The notes: generated from the sequence alone by a model not told the origin. A stretch of DNA of 64,000 bases from Vicia villosa (GCF_029867415.1 NC_081181.1:121969183-122033182), one strand, 5' to 3'; shown: positions 33,486 through 45,760, numbered from the stretch's first letter. Made by a program: numbers and translations.

Positions 33486-36400
33486 TGTTGCACCCCAAAA
33501 TTTGCCCATCTGATTTTTGCTTCTAATTGGCTTACATATCTCATTCATTTGTATTTTAGGTCATCTAACCCGTCATGCATCATTCATTATTGAAATAGGC
33601 ATAGGATCAAGGATTTGAAAAGCTTAGGGTTTCATATCCAGTTTGGGGTGAGTATGACAATTAAATTCTGATCATTGTGGCGTTTCAAGCAAAGGAAGCG
33701 GGAGGCCTTTATGCTGAGTATGAGAGTTTGAATTCGAAGAGATATAGGGTGGATTTGCACTCGAATATTGGATCGAGGTTCTCTAATGCATGCTAAAAAG
33801 GAAGATTCATTCATTTCGGTTTGCTTAAAATGTAATCTACAAGATCACTAAGTTCATCATATTCATCGATTCAAGTTTCATTATTTCCTTGCGCCATTGG
33901 TTTACAAAAAAGACTTGGAATTCATTTGAAAGTTCGTCCGAGAACATATCACTCATTATTTCATTCACTCAATTATGAACCAAAAGCCATCTCGATCAAT
34001 ACGCGTCACTGTTGTTTCATGTTGTTTCCTTTTAGAAAATTGAAGCACAAATGGAAAGAACTTTCATGAAGATCAATGTTTATCTCAAAAAAGTCAATTA
34101 TACATTCATAAAGGTCCCTACCAGAAATTCATAATTTATCACAAAAATTCAAGTGCAAATCAGCATAGGTCTTACTCATTACAAGAAATTGAAAGAAATA
34201 TAAGAAAATGTTACCAGCTTCACAAATTCAAGAAACATGGCCTTTTTGGATAACATACAGTCCACATCTTGAATTCAATACAAATATGAGAAATGATATC
34301 TCTATCTTTACAACAACAAAAAGAAACATTCATGCCACAGCTGCTAGCGACGGATTCACCAGTACATCATCACACATCCTACAACGCCAAGGCAGCCCTG
34401 CACACAGTAAATACAAGAGAAAAAACCATTCAGTTCTATACGAACAAATCGGCTCGGTCTAGAAAATAATTCAAGGCATTCATGTGAAGTTCAATTTGCA
34501 TCAACCTTCAAAAGTAAGTGTGAACAAGTTGTGCACTGCAAAACCAATTCAAAAGAAGGGACAGTTTTGAAATCGCTTTTTACACCAGTTCGGTTAAAGC
34601 CTTACATCACCAACAACATACAAGTTCATAAAATTAAACCAAGTCATTTAACATCACAAACCAAACTTCTAACCACCATGCTGAGACAAGCCAATCTAAC
34701 AGTTACTACTAGCTATATCATTCAATCCAGGACAGATCCAAACTCCCCCTGCAGCATTCAAAATAAAATAGAGTTCAAGTTCAACTAACAGCCATCAACA
34801 GAATTACTAACTTCCTAACTAACTAAACCAACCCTAACCGAATTCAGTTACAATCCATAACAGACTCTAACCACATATCCTAACAACCGCCAACAGAATC
34901 ATAACAGAAAATTAGAGTAAAGAAACAAACCTTGAGACTTCATCATTCTCAACCTTCTCTTTGATTCACCACCACCTATAAATTCTCTTCTCCACCTTCA
35001 TTCAAAGCTCCATCATCTTCATCCCTCACATTCAACCATTCTTCATTTCTCCACTCCACCGTTTCTCCATCTTCATCTCTCCCTCTCTGCAATCACCGCC
35101 ATCCTCAGTATCTCAACATTCATCAATCTTCATAACCTTTCAACCTCTTCGCAACCTTCAATCAGCTTCATCGCTTCTCTGTAACAACACCACTGCAACA
35201 AAGAATTCGACATCATCGCAGTGCAATCGGTTTCAGAAAGATGTTGATGAATTCAGAAGAGAGAGGACGATAACCTGAGTCTTTGAAGCGATTCTCCAAT
35301 TGTTCTTCCTCGACGAGTTCGAAGGCATAGCAACAACATCATCATCGCACAATCGACACACGATTCAAGCCTTCTTCAATCATCTGCAGCAATCAACAAC
35401 GTTCATCATCATCTCGAATCAACCTCATCATCACACTATAACACGATCAACAAGAACTTGAAGCCAAATCGGAACAAGATAAGAGAGAATCCGTGAAGTA
35501 GCGAACTGTGCCTCGTGGTAGCGTCGTCGAACGGAGCAATTCACCAAAGGAGCTTCAATCGGAAGTTGAGCGGAAGAACCTCGCCGCCGTTGATTTCGTC
35601 GAGAGAGAGGTGGAAAGACGAAGAAGTTGAATCGGTACACGAACCCTAAGCCCTCTTTCTCTTTGTTTCATTTTTACTATTATTATTTTATTTTAATTAT
35701 GATAAATCGTTAAACAAAATCTGGATCATTAACTCTGGGCCACCGAAATCACTGCTATCACACCCCCTTAAGCCCACTGTCACACTCAGTTTTTTGCTAT
35801 AAGGAAAATCTGTGTAAAAACCACCTTGGGCCGAGTTGCAATTCACACCTCCTGAGGCCCAATGCTGCGCCATTCTTTGGCAACAAAAATCTGTAACAAA
35901 AAACTCTGCTGGGCCAAATCCTGTTGGGCCCTGCGCCCTTGCTTATACACCACTGTATTCAGTTCTGCACCCCCCTGTTTCCATTAATAAATTTAGGTAC
36001 TTAGATTTTTTTAGGTGTTAAAATGCTAACTTTTCTTGTTGTTTTTAGACATTCAATACTAACTTTTCCATTATCTTTTGAGACTTAAATACATAATCCT
36101 TGACATAGAAAATAATCACTAAAAAATATTAGTTTTAGGCTATTTGTTTTTAGTCTTTTACTTGATTCAATTTCTTTCATAAAAATTCCATATAAAAAAA
36201 TAGTAGTATTTTACTTCATCTTTGTACTATGTTTTTGACTTGCTATTTCATGCTTGTGTATAATTTTGTACCATTGTATCCTTACTTAATTTTGCTCATG
36301 TATCCTACTTATGACTTATAATCGTGACTTTTATTTTCATGCTCCTTTATTCCTAACCTTTAGGTAGAAACCATGATAACATTAGGTAGAAATTCCCTTC

Positions 36401-37193
36401 ATACTTAGGCTAGTTTCTTTTCCTTTTCAACTTTAAAACACCTAACAACTATCCAAATTAAATCCCATAAAAAAAAATACAAAGAAAACACTTAATAAAA
36501 CATTAATAAAAAGGTGAAAATCATTAAAAAGGGAATGGAAGCTTGAACGTCCCTTGCTTTAGGGAACGTTCGAGTGCTTGGATCTCCCTTGCTTTAGGGT
36601 TCCATTCAGGCGTAAGTTCCCAACTTCTAAAAAACACAAACCATAGAGCAACTCGAGTCTCCCTTGCTTTAGGGTGCCACTTGAACGCTCAAACTCTTTT
36701 CTCTATCTCGCCTCCGAGGCATTCTTTAATCGGACATGTTATTTCCGCTCCATTCCCAGCTTAAGACTCCAGAGGTCGAGCAGCGGAGTGCGAATGTGAC
36801 TTCGTCCACTAAAAAACACAAAAACAAACAAAACTAAAGAGCCGAACTACGACGCTCTGATTCCTGAAAAGGATACGTAGGCATCAAGTCGCGGGGCTTG
36901 AACGAGCACAATTATTTAAAAACCTTATTTTCCCCGTGTTTCTTTTTCATTCATTTGCATTTAGCTTTATATAGTACACACCCTTTAGATAGCAACAAAC
37001 ATAGGTGGATACCATCGAGTACGATGGGCGCGTGGGGTGCTAGTACCTTCCCCTCGCGTAACCGACTTCCGTACCTTGATTCTCTGGTCGCAAGACCCTG
37101 TTCCTTCCTTATCTTAGGTTTTCTGATATTCCTTTCCCTTATGGGATAAATATATTGGTGGCGACTCTGTTCACATTTCGCGAGCATGCGACA
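33486..37193 (+). repeat. 3' LTR of the gag-only gypsy element
   Basis: 3708 bp, identical in length to the 5' LTR. Differences seen by eye include one base in the first 15, and single substitutions near 34005, 34529, 35611, 35864, 36851 and 36993. Followed by the ACACA duplication. Confidence 0.93.
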
Positions 37194-37329
37194 ACACATA
37201 CTTCTTATCATCATACTTATTTAATGCATAATATTTTGGGGATTACATGATTCAAAGACGAACACAATATAAAACAGTACAACAAACACAAATTAAAAAA
37301 AATAAGCATGAAAACCTAGGTATTACCAG

Positions 37330-39226
37330 TAGAGGTGTCAAATAAGCCCAATTTTTCAAAACCCCAATTTTTTGGCCCCATTAAAACCCCACTTTATTAA
37401 GCCCCCTCTTAATGAGAAATTTTTCAGGCCCTATAATTTTAGGCCCCTTAATTAATATGTTATTTTTGAGCCCTCAATAGAGGGCCTTATTTTGTTTCAA
37501 AATTTTCATCTTTGCATTTACTTTACACTAAGATCCTGTTTGATTTAGTTCTTGAAAACTCTTTTTAAGTTTTTTAAAATTTGAAAATCGAAGACTTCTA
37601 TAAAACTGTTTTTTAGTTTTTGAAAATTAAAAATTTAAAAACTTATTTGAATGTAATGTTTTCTAATACTGTATTTCAAAACAGTTTTCAATTTCCCTGT
37701 TTTTAAAACTAAAAAACAAAAACAGCTTCTACATGTTTTCCATTTTAGTTTTTCCATTTCATATGATTGAAAACACGGGAAAACTAGTACTTGTAATATT
37801 AAACAACTATCTTTTTCTCAATCAAGGCACACTCACAAATAATATGCACACAATAATCATTTCTTTTATTTATCTAAGTAGCAGATAACAAATAATGTGT
37901 TGATTTTTTTTATTGAACATTGTCTTCCATTCCGTTATTACAAATTCATATTGAGTGACTGAATTTAAAAATATTACTATTTTTATTGGATAAGATTTTT
38001 GTTTAATTTTTTCTATGAATAAAATTTATTTATTGAGTGATTGATTTTAATTTTCATTTATACTCATATGCACCTTTAAACTTAATTCTTAGTTATACTA
38101 AAATAGATTTCTTAAATCAAATGACCAAACGATTTTTTTATTGTCTTTTTAAAAAATAAGTATTTGAAAATTAGACCAACAAACAATTTTTTGTTAATTT
38201 TTATATTTTTAACACAGTTTTTAAAAACTTAGTTTACCAAACAATTTTTTTATAATTCTCTTCTTAAAAACACTTTTACAAAATTGATTTATAAAACACA
38301 TTTTAAAAATTGAAAAGGAAAAGTAATTCAAACAGGCCCTTGATTAATCAGTTTTAAAAATATAATTTTGGAAACAGTTTTTAGAAAACTAGTTTTGAGA
38401 ACTAAAAAACCGAAAGTGGTTTCAGCTATTTTTCTTTTCTATTTTAAAATTTTTAAAACTTAAAAAATACAGAGAACATGTAATTTTTAATAATTTTCAT
38501 TAATACGTTAATAATATTTGCATTCTTTGAAAGAGAATACAACAAGATACACCTATATACATTCACATGACATGATACAATGAATCTAAAGAAACAAAAT
38601 TACATTATTAAAAAAATAAACAAATATTTACAATGAGTAGTATTAAAAAGACAATTAACAAATTATTATTTGTTTGTCTTTTTAAAAATGTGTCATATAT
38701 TTGTCATTGCTATATAAAAAACATGGGCCAATTATTTGTTATTGATTAATATATAAAGAATATGATACAAATAATTTTTCATCAATTAATTAAATAAATA
38801 AGAGACAAAAATTATCTTTAATACATAAATAATGACATGACATATATGTTTTAGATAATATAAAAAATGAATTTTATACATATCGTTAACACATAAAAAT
38901 ATATTTTATTTATATATAAAAAATATTTCTAAAAAATATATCATAGTAGTTTTCTTTTTTTTTTTTTCTTTTTTCAATTTAATATCATAAAACATATTCT
39001 AAAAACAGATTATCAAAAATAATTTTGTTATTTAAAAAATTGGTTTTAGAAATTATATTATCAAACAAGTTTTGTTATTTGGGGCCCAAGGCCCCCTTCT
39101 AAATTTTAGGGCCTTATACTTATGGGGCCTATATGTTTAGGGGCTCATTATTCTTAGATATTTTTAGGCCCCTTCATTAAGTGGGCTAGGGCTCAAATTT
39201 TTTGGCCCCTAAATTTGACACCTCTA
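37330..39226. mobile_element. Non-autonomous hAT element, 1897 bp
   Basis: A perfect 14-bp inverted repeat (TAGAGGTGTCAAAT and complement) bounds the element. It is flanked by the 8-bp duplication ATTACCAG at 37322-37329 and 39227-39234, which is diagnostic of hAT insertion. The subterminal regions are rich in GGCCCC/GGGGCC motifs on both sides. No transposase is encoded, so it needs enzyme from elsewhere. A further MITE-like segment lies within it. Confidence 0.92.
37532..38342. mobile_element. Probable MITE nested in the hAT element
   Basis: The left edge reads GATCCTGTTTGATT and the right edge AATTCAAACAGGCCC, an imperfect inverted repeat around CCTGTTTGAA. The interior is filled with AAAACTGTTTTTAGTTTT-type blocks in both directions. 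A clear target duplication is not visible, so the edges are approximate. Confidence 0.5.
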
Positions 39227-39239
39227 ATTACCAGATGAT

Positions 39240-39565
39240 TATGCACGTTTCAACATCTTGATTATATCGTTGACGAATCTTGTTATCTGCGCATCCAACT
39301 CTTCCGGACCTTTAGTTATCCTACAACAAAATGATTTCCATATGGCCTTGACATCTTCGTCGATCTTCAACTCAATCAATTTGTATTTCACCCTTCCATT
39401 ACTATCAATTCAATATTCACGAAACTCTATCTTTTTCACCCTTCTGTTATCAGTATCAGGAAATAATTCATTTAACTTGTCTATTAAATTGGCGAGAGAT
39501 ATGGCGCCATCCCGAAGCTTGAATTCAACATGAGGGTGGTTTCCGTTGAAATACACTTCCGCTTA
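39240..39565 (-). pseudogene. Transposon-type ORF that lost its start codon (VYFNGNHPHVEF family)
   Basis: Read on the minus strand from about 39562, the frame gives EVYFNGNHPHVEFKLRDG, then LNELFPDTDNRRVKKIEF, then a TGA-type interruption and KYKLIELKIDEDVKAIWKSF. I recall this N-terminal module from plant Mutator/mobile-domain transposon proteins, but I cannot name the family with certainty. The expected initiator is replaced by TTAAGCGGAAGTG, and the frame has an internal stop near 39415. A TATA box lies upstream at 39621-39630, so promoter and leader survive although the ORF is dead. The C-terminal end KMLKRA meets a stop near the hAT target site. Confidence 0.55.
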
Positions 39566-39620
39566 ATTAGAAATTGAGGAAGAGAAATTTTTTAAGTTGT
39601 CTTTCTCTATAACAAATGCC

Positions 39621-39630
39621 CCTATTTATA
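39621..39630 (-). promoter_or_regulatory. TATA box of the broken transposon-type ORF
   Basis: TATAAATAGG on the minus strand, about 60 bp before the region where the protein similarity starts. Position and sequence fit a plant core promoter. Confidence 0.5.
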
Positions 39631-39639
39631 CAAATGGAG

Positions 39640-40285
39640 ATTCATTCTAAACCACACAAATTTGTCGGTGCAATCAGAATCCTCCAAAGATATCGGCAAA
39701 ATCCTGATCGTTAAAAAATTATGAATCAATACACTACCGAAAATTTCAATATACCACTAAATTTCCGATAATCATTGGTAAATTTGAAATTTCCGGAAAA
39801 AATTTAACCATATCAAAAATTTCAAATGAACTACCGAAAATTTTATATGAACTATCAGAAATTTCGTCCAGAAGTTTTTTAACCATTTCTTCAAGGGCAT
39901 TTATGGAATAATGAAAAATGGGGGTTGCCAGGTATAATTTGAGGGGTGGCAAGTAAGATGTTCATTTTCTCAATGAAGGTGAATTGACATCGTTATTGAC
40001 ATTTAAACAGAAATGACTAACATGATCCAATTTGCAGAGTTAAAGATCAAAATTGTCTTTTTAAAAATTAAAGGACCAAACTAGACCTTAAGTCAAAGTA
40101 AAAGACGAAAATAGAGTATTTAACCTTAAAAAATTACAAAATTTTAGTATTTAATTTGAATAAAATGTATCATTTAATATTTAAAAACTCTTTCACACTT
40201 CAAATCAATTCTAAAAATAAATACATATTATGTAAAACATAACTTTAAGGGTAAGATGTATATATTATGTAAAAACATAACTTCC
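39640..40285. other. Intergenic DNA with CCGAAAATTTC-like repeats
   Basis: Variants of CCGAAAATTT, CCGATA and AAATTTCC recur at 39735-39875 in both orientations. Apart from this degenerate repeat I see nothing. Confidence 0.45.
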
Positions 40286-40289
40286 AGAA

Positions 40290-43195
40290 TTGATGGGGGT
40301 GGATTACAAAACTTGGATGCCCTTGTAGGTAACGAGGAGATCAAAAGCCATGTTTGGTATGAAACCGTGGAAGGCTCTGGGGTCTGACGGGTTCCCTTCG
40401 GGGTTCTATCAGAAACTTGGGATATTGTGGGTAATAAGGTTTTTGATTTTGTTAGAAACATATGGGATAAGTCGATAGATATAGCAACTATTCATTAAAC
40501 TGACATATGTTTAATCCCTAAGGTTGAGCAACCTCGGTCTGTCATGCAGTTTTGGCCTATATCATTATGTAACGCGGTTTACAAAGCAATAAGTAAAGTT
40601 GTGGTTGGGAGATTGAAGGTACATATGGATACGTGGATATCTCCTTTCCAAACAAGTTTTGTTCTAGGAAGACTGATTCATGAGAATAACATTATAGCCA
40701 AAGAGGTGATGCATAGCATGGATAACCTTAAAGGCAAGATAGGCTTCTTTGCTATTAAGGTTGTCATGGTGAAGGCTTATGATAAGTTTAGCTGGGAATT
40801 TATTTGGCATATTCTCCAAGAAATCAACGTACAAGAAAAAATCATGAATGTAATCATGCACTCAATTACGAGTGTTGAGACAAATGTCAATTGGAATGGT
40901 GCTAGGAATGCTTTCTTTCGCCCACAACAGGCAATTTGCCAAGGGTACCCGATATCTCCTTATTTGTTTGTCCTCTACATGGACAAATTGTCTCATCTTA
41001 TTGAGGAAGAGGTTAGAGCTAAGAATTGGAAAGCCATGAGAGCGGGGAAGAGTGGTATTTTCATATCACACTTAATGTTTGCTGATGATCTTTTACTATT
41101 TGGAAAAGCCACCGAAAAGCAAATGAGATGTGTAATAAACACCTTGAATACCTTCTGTATGATGTCTGGCCAAGATGTAAGTCAAGATGAAACCAGTTTG
41201 CATTTTCCGAAGAAATTCCCACGCAGTATGCAATTGAAGCTTGCCCAATTGCGAAGTACAAGGTCAAAACCAGCTTTGAAAAATATTTGGGAGTTCCTTT
41301 AAAAGGTAGAAGCTGAAGAAAAATGATTTCCAATATGTCATAGACCAGGTCACAGGAAAGTTGGCAAATTGGAAGAGAAACAATTTTTTGTTAGCAGGAA
41401 GAAACACCCTTGTCAAAAGTGTGATAGAAACAATCCCTCTTTATATGATGATGACCAATAAGATTCCAAAGGCTTGTATAGAAGAGATACATAGAATGCA
41501 GCATAAATTTCTTTGGGGTGATATTGATGAGCATCGAAGAGTCCATGTTGTTGGGTTGGATACGATATCAAAGCCTAAAGAAATGAGGGCCTGAGATTCC
41601 GCAACTTGGAGACGATGAATAGGGTGTGTATGATGAAGCTGGGCTGGAAGATTGCTATTAATGCAAAGGACTTATGGTGCAAGGTCATGAGGGATAAATA
41701 TAAAATGGAAGAGGTTGATAGATCTATTATGGCTAAAGATCCTTTGGAAGGATACAGTGAAAGTTATTCCAGTGATTCTTGACTCGGGCACCTCGAGTAT
41801 TGGAGATGGCAGAAGTATAGATGCATGAAAGTATGGATGCTTGTTTGGAAGACCACACCAGTAACATTCCATATGGTTTCATTGGGCTGAAGGTGTGTGG
41901 TTTGGTGGATGATAATTGAGATTAGAATTGAGACATGTTGAATGGTTGAATATCGTAAGAAGTGAGAGACAAGATAATTGTTTGCTTGCCGCTGACGAGG
42001 GAGTTTAAAGCTGACAATTTTTTACCGTAGGTACAACTAATGGAGAATTCTTATTCAAGGAGCCTTTCAATAAAATTAATGGTCTTGATAAATCTATTAT
42101 GGCTAAAGGAAATGACTCTAGCCTTTGGAAGGATATAGTGAAAGTTATTGCATAGATACTTGACTCGGGCACCTAGAGCATTGGAGATGGCAGGAGTACA
42201 AATGCATGGAAGTATGAATGCTTGTTTGGAAGACTGCATCAATAACATTCCATATGGTTTCATTGGGCTGAAGGTGTGTGATTTAGTAGATGATAATGGA
42301 GATTGGAACTGGAACATGTTGAATGGTTGAATGTCGTAAGAAGTGAGAGGCAAGATAATTGTTTGCTTGCCGCTGACGAGGGAGTTTAAAGCTGACAATT
42401 TTTTAACGTAGGTACAACTAATGGAGAATTCTCATTCAAGGAGCTTTTCAATAAAACTAATGGTCTTAATGATCATTTGGTAGAAGAAGATTTGAAGCAT
42501 ACCTGGAAGCTTGGTGTGCTTGAGAGATGTCGTAGCTTTATTTAGAAATTGAAGCATGATAGACTCCTTACAAGAGGTCGAAGAAATGTAACAATACGGT
42601 TATGGAGAGGAAGGTTGAGAGTTAGTTAGGGGGATGGAAGCCTATTATGAATGACATGGTGAAGATTAATACGGATGGGGCTATCAAAAATAATAGGCAA
42701 GCTGGGTGTGGTGGAATCATTTGGGATGGAAAGAGAAATAGGTTGGGTGGCTTCTCCAGGTATTTGGGAAATTGCAAGGCGTTCGTGGAAGAATTATGGG
42801 GAGTCTTAAAAGGGAGAAAACTTGCTAGAACTCTTGGGATGAGAAAGGTGGAAATTAATGTTGGTTCTCAGTTAGTGGTTGTAGCTCTGGAGATCGGGAA
42901 GTCTAATAATGTGAGTGGTTTGTCTTTGATCAAAAGAATTTGTGAGCTCATGGAGGACTTCAATAGCTGTTTAGTTTCTCATGTGTATAGAGAGACAAAT
43001 GTTTGTGTTGATGTGCTTGCTAATGCGGCTTGTGCTCTTAAGCATTATTGTATTTATAGATATACTCTTGATTATATGAAGGAGTTTGTATTAACTTATT
43101 CGAATTAGGTTTGACATTTGCTAGTGAAATGCCTCTTTAGTTTTGTTCTTCTCCTTTGGGCTTAGGCCCACTTTCTAATAAAAAATAAAAAATCA
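40290..43195 (+). mobile_element. Dead LINE with reverse transcriptase and RNase H regions
   Basis: A second non-LTR retrotransposon, 5'-truncated. The reverse transcriptase begins near 40380 (GSDGFPSGFYQKL split between frames). It has PISLCNAVYKAISKVVVGRL at 40556, CQGYPISPYLFVLYMD at 40936, and the catalytic FADDLLLFG around 41081. The chain is cut by a stop at 41300-41302. The next frame holds NWKRNNFLLAGRNTLVKSV at 41364. The RNase H-like domain at 42647-43108 starts KINTDGAIK and continues to DVLANAACAL. Several frameshifts and stops and an internal tandem duplication make it non-functional. An A-rich tail (TAATAAAAAATAAAAAATC) ends near 43195. Confidence 0.85.
41721..42470. repeat. Tandem duplication of about 375 bp inside the LINE
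   Basis: ATCTATTATGGCTAAAG at 41722 recurs at 42092. The following blocks (GGGCACCT...GGAGATGGCAG, CCATATGGTTTCATTGGGCTG, GTACAACTAATGGAGAATTC) repeat in the same order about 370-381 bp apart. The copies differ at many positions, so the duplication is old. Confidence 0.9.
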
Positions 43196-43297
43196 ATACA
43201 ATTAGTAATAATATTTTTTTTTTTGCTATGGTAGGTTATTAAAGCTATATTTATAGTAATTAAATGGTGATAATATTATTATGTCACCCATGATATA

Positions 43298-43580
43298 CTC
43301 CCTCTGTTTTTTATTATAAGTCGTTTTTGAAACAAAAATTATATTTAAATATAAGTCGCTTTACAATTCCAATAAATAATTAATGCTACTTTTTCTATTA
43401 TATCCTTAAATATTTATTACTCTCTCTCCTTTCAATTATATAAATTTATCTTCTATATGTCATTAATGAAGGATAATTTTGTAAAAACTTTCATAATTTC
43501 TCATTTTCATACAACAATTATTATTTTTCTTAAACTGTGTGAAAAGTCTAAAACGACATATAATAAAAAACGAAGGGGAG
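43298..43580. mobile_element. Stowaway-type MITE, 283 bp
   Basis: Starts CTCCCTCTGTTTTTTATTAT and ends with a closely matching inverted copy finishing CGAAGGGGAG. It is flanked by TA on each side, the duplication made by Tc1/mariner elements. It has no coding capacity. Confidence 0.85.
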
Positions 43581-43964
43581 TATTAGTATGGTCCTAAATC
43601 TTAATTGTGTTTTTAAGGAATATAAATAAAAAAGTCTTGTGTAAAAAAATATTAAAAAATCTTATATTCATTTTTGTTTCTAACATTATTCATTTTAATT
43701 TAAATAGATTAAGACAATTAAAAGTTTAAGTAGATCATCTAAGAAAGAAAATATTGTTTCATCTTATTCTAAAATGATTTGTATACTATTATATATATAT
43801 TGGTTAGTTTTTTTAAAATTTAAATAAAAATTAAATTAAATAAATTTTTATAAAATATTATTTTAGATATTCTTCCTTTTACTATGACATTTTTTAACTA
43901 TCAAAATTTTGAAAAAAAATTATATTTCAAACTATTAAAAAGAAATTTATTGCAAATTGTTTTT

Positions 43965-44016
<52 letters not shown>

Positions 44017-44428
44017 TAAATAGTATGTGATTTGGATTATGTAATTTTTTTATTATTTAATATTTAAATGATTAAATGTCAAAATTTTAATTATAATAAT
44101 TAAGTTAAAAATAAATTTTAGTCTTTTTTATAAATTAAAAAATAATTTTGATATTTAATAATTTTTCAGTGATGCACAATTGAAAAGTGATTTTTTATTT
44201 ATTTTTTAAATAATTTTAAATTTAAGTAATTTTTAAAATTTTGATATTTTAAATGCTTTAGTAATAGAATCAAAGAACTTTTATATCATTCTATTTTTTA
44301 ACTTTTTTTTTATAATATTTCTTCTAAATTGTTTTGTTGTCTCTTTTAAGGAAAAAGTTTGGGTGACTTTGGATAACGGTGACTTTGTAACTTTCACTCC
44401 TATGTCTCTCTAAAACTATCATTCTCTC
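43581..44428. other. AT-rich intergenic DNA with an (AT)n tract
   Basis: Low-complexity AT-rich sequence. An (AT)n microsatellite of about 45 bp lies at 43968-44013. No gene is supported. Confidence 0.6.
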
Positions 44429-45485
44429 TGTAATACCCGATTTAATTATCATTTGATGTCATTAATTAATTTTGGTGAGAACATTTGTAGATACAAGTAT
44501 ACTAGCACCTTATTTATTTGTTTTATGAGAAAAAGGGATAAATAAAGTTCATAAGGGTATTCTTGTCATTACACCATTAATGTCAAATTAAGGGTTTGTT
44601 TGGGTGGTATCTCACTCTCTCATTTGAAGCAAAACCAGATTTTGTGTAGAGAGAAAGAAGAAACGTGAAACAAGAGGAAAGAAGAGAAAACTCTATTTTT
44701 GTGTTCAAGCTCAACTCTCCATCTCACTTGCATGCACCAAGAGATTGATCAAAACTTGAATCCTCATCACCATCAACCTGTCAAAGGCAACTTCTCCATC
44801 ATCATCAAGGTGAGTCTGAATAGATAGAGACTTGGGGTTTTGGGGAAATGTATGAAATTGGAGTTTATGGGATTTTATGAGAAATTCTAGTTGTATGTTG
44901 ATAATATATGTTCATTCATGTCAAATTCTAACATATGTATGTATAAACATGATTTAAAATGTTGTGATATGTTGGGATTGATTTGGAGTGAAGTTGGATT
45001 GGAGTTTGAAACTTTAAAATGCAGATTTTTGGGGTCTGTCAGTCATGGTTACATGGTTGATGTAGCCGGTTACATGTGTGAAAAAGGGTAAAACACACTT
45101 TTGGGGTCATGTAACCCGTTACATGATTCATGGAACCGGTTACATCAATGTTTGGGCTGTTTTTCAAAAACATAGGGAGACTCACTGAGATTTAGTAATC
45201 TCACCCCATTCCAATTATTATTTTTCAGGCGGTTCGAGGTAGAACAAGGACAAGGGTAAGATAACTTAGTCTTGCGGAGATGTTTCTTGGTGATGTTTCA
45301 TTTCTTTTGTATCTTCTAGCTTTTGTATTTTGGGATTATGTATTAGTACACATGGGATCCTATGTTTTTGGCCATGATGTTTCGGCTTTTGTAATTCTGT
45401 ACTGATACTTATCCAGTTCTGCTGCTTACGTATGATTTTCATGTACCGTTATAATGCCATATACGTATTATCCTAAGATGTTACA
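44429..45485. mobile_element. Solo LTR, 1057 bp
   Basis: Starts TGTAATACCC and ends GATGTTACA, matching the TGTAA...TTACA ends of the LTR at 2692-4569. Flanks are CTCTC (44424-44428) and CCCTC (45486-45490), a 5-bp duplication with one mismatch. The interior has no protein domain. General layout resembles the first solo LTR: a GAGACTCAC motif followed by a TTTTCAG stretch. The two are therefore probably distant relatives. It carries ACCGGTTAC-type boxes at 45047-45146. Confidence 0.7.
45047..45146. repeat. Two pairs of GGTTACATG/ACCGGTTAC boxes with 21-bp spacing
   Basis: GGTTACATG or a one-base variant starts at 45047, 45068, 45117 and 45138. Spacing is 21 bp inside each pair and 70 bp from pair to pair. 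Two copies extend leftward into the palindromic ACCGGT context (CCGGTTAC), and the third sits in GTAACCCGTTAC. Confidence 0.85.
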
Positions 45486-45760
45486 CCCTCTCTAAAAATG
45501 TTATATTTTAATTATTTGTTATTCTATTAAATTGTCCAAAGTTACAAAGTTATACAACCTTAAAGTCATGGAATCCATTCCCCTCTTTTAATCAGACTTC
45601 TAGAATTAGAATGACTTATTGTCTTTGCCCCTATATTAATAACTTAAAGAATTAATTGGCAATATCTATCTAATTAAAGAAATATATTTATTAAAATTGT
45701 AATTTATTCTAATGTGATGCACAGGTTACCCACTAGTAGTCCAAAAAACCACATGATGAA

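Larger units (their letters stand above)
23683..37193 (+). mobile_element. Non-autonomous Ty3-gypsy element, gag only (TR-GAG type), 13,511 bp
   Basis: LTRs at 23683-27390 and 33486-37193 are both exactly 3708 bp, start TGTTGCACC and end GCATGCGACA. ACACA flanks the element at 23678-23682 and 37194-37198. The 6095-bp interior holds a primer-site candidate, a leader with hairpin repeats, one gag ORF, an untranslated stretch and a large tandem array. No protease, reverse transcriptase, RNase H or integrase motif is seen in any frame. The gag type and the 3' tandem array point to the Ogre/Tat group. I saw only about seven single-base differences between the LTRs, so the insertion is very young and the missing enzymes must have come from another element. 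Confidence 0.9.
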
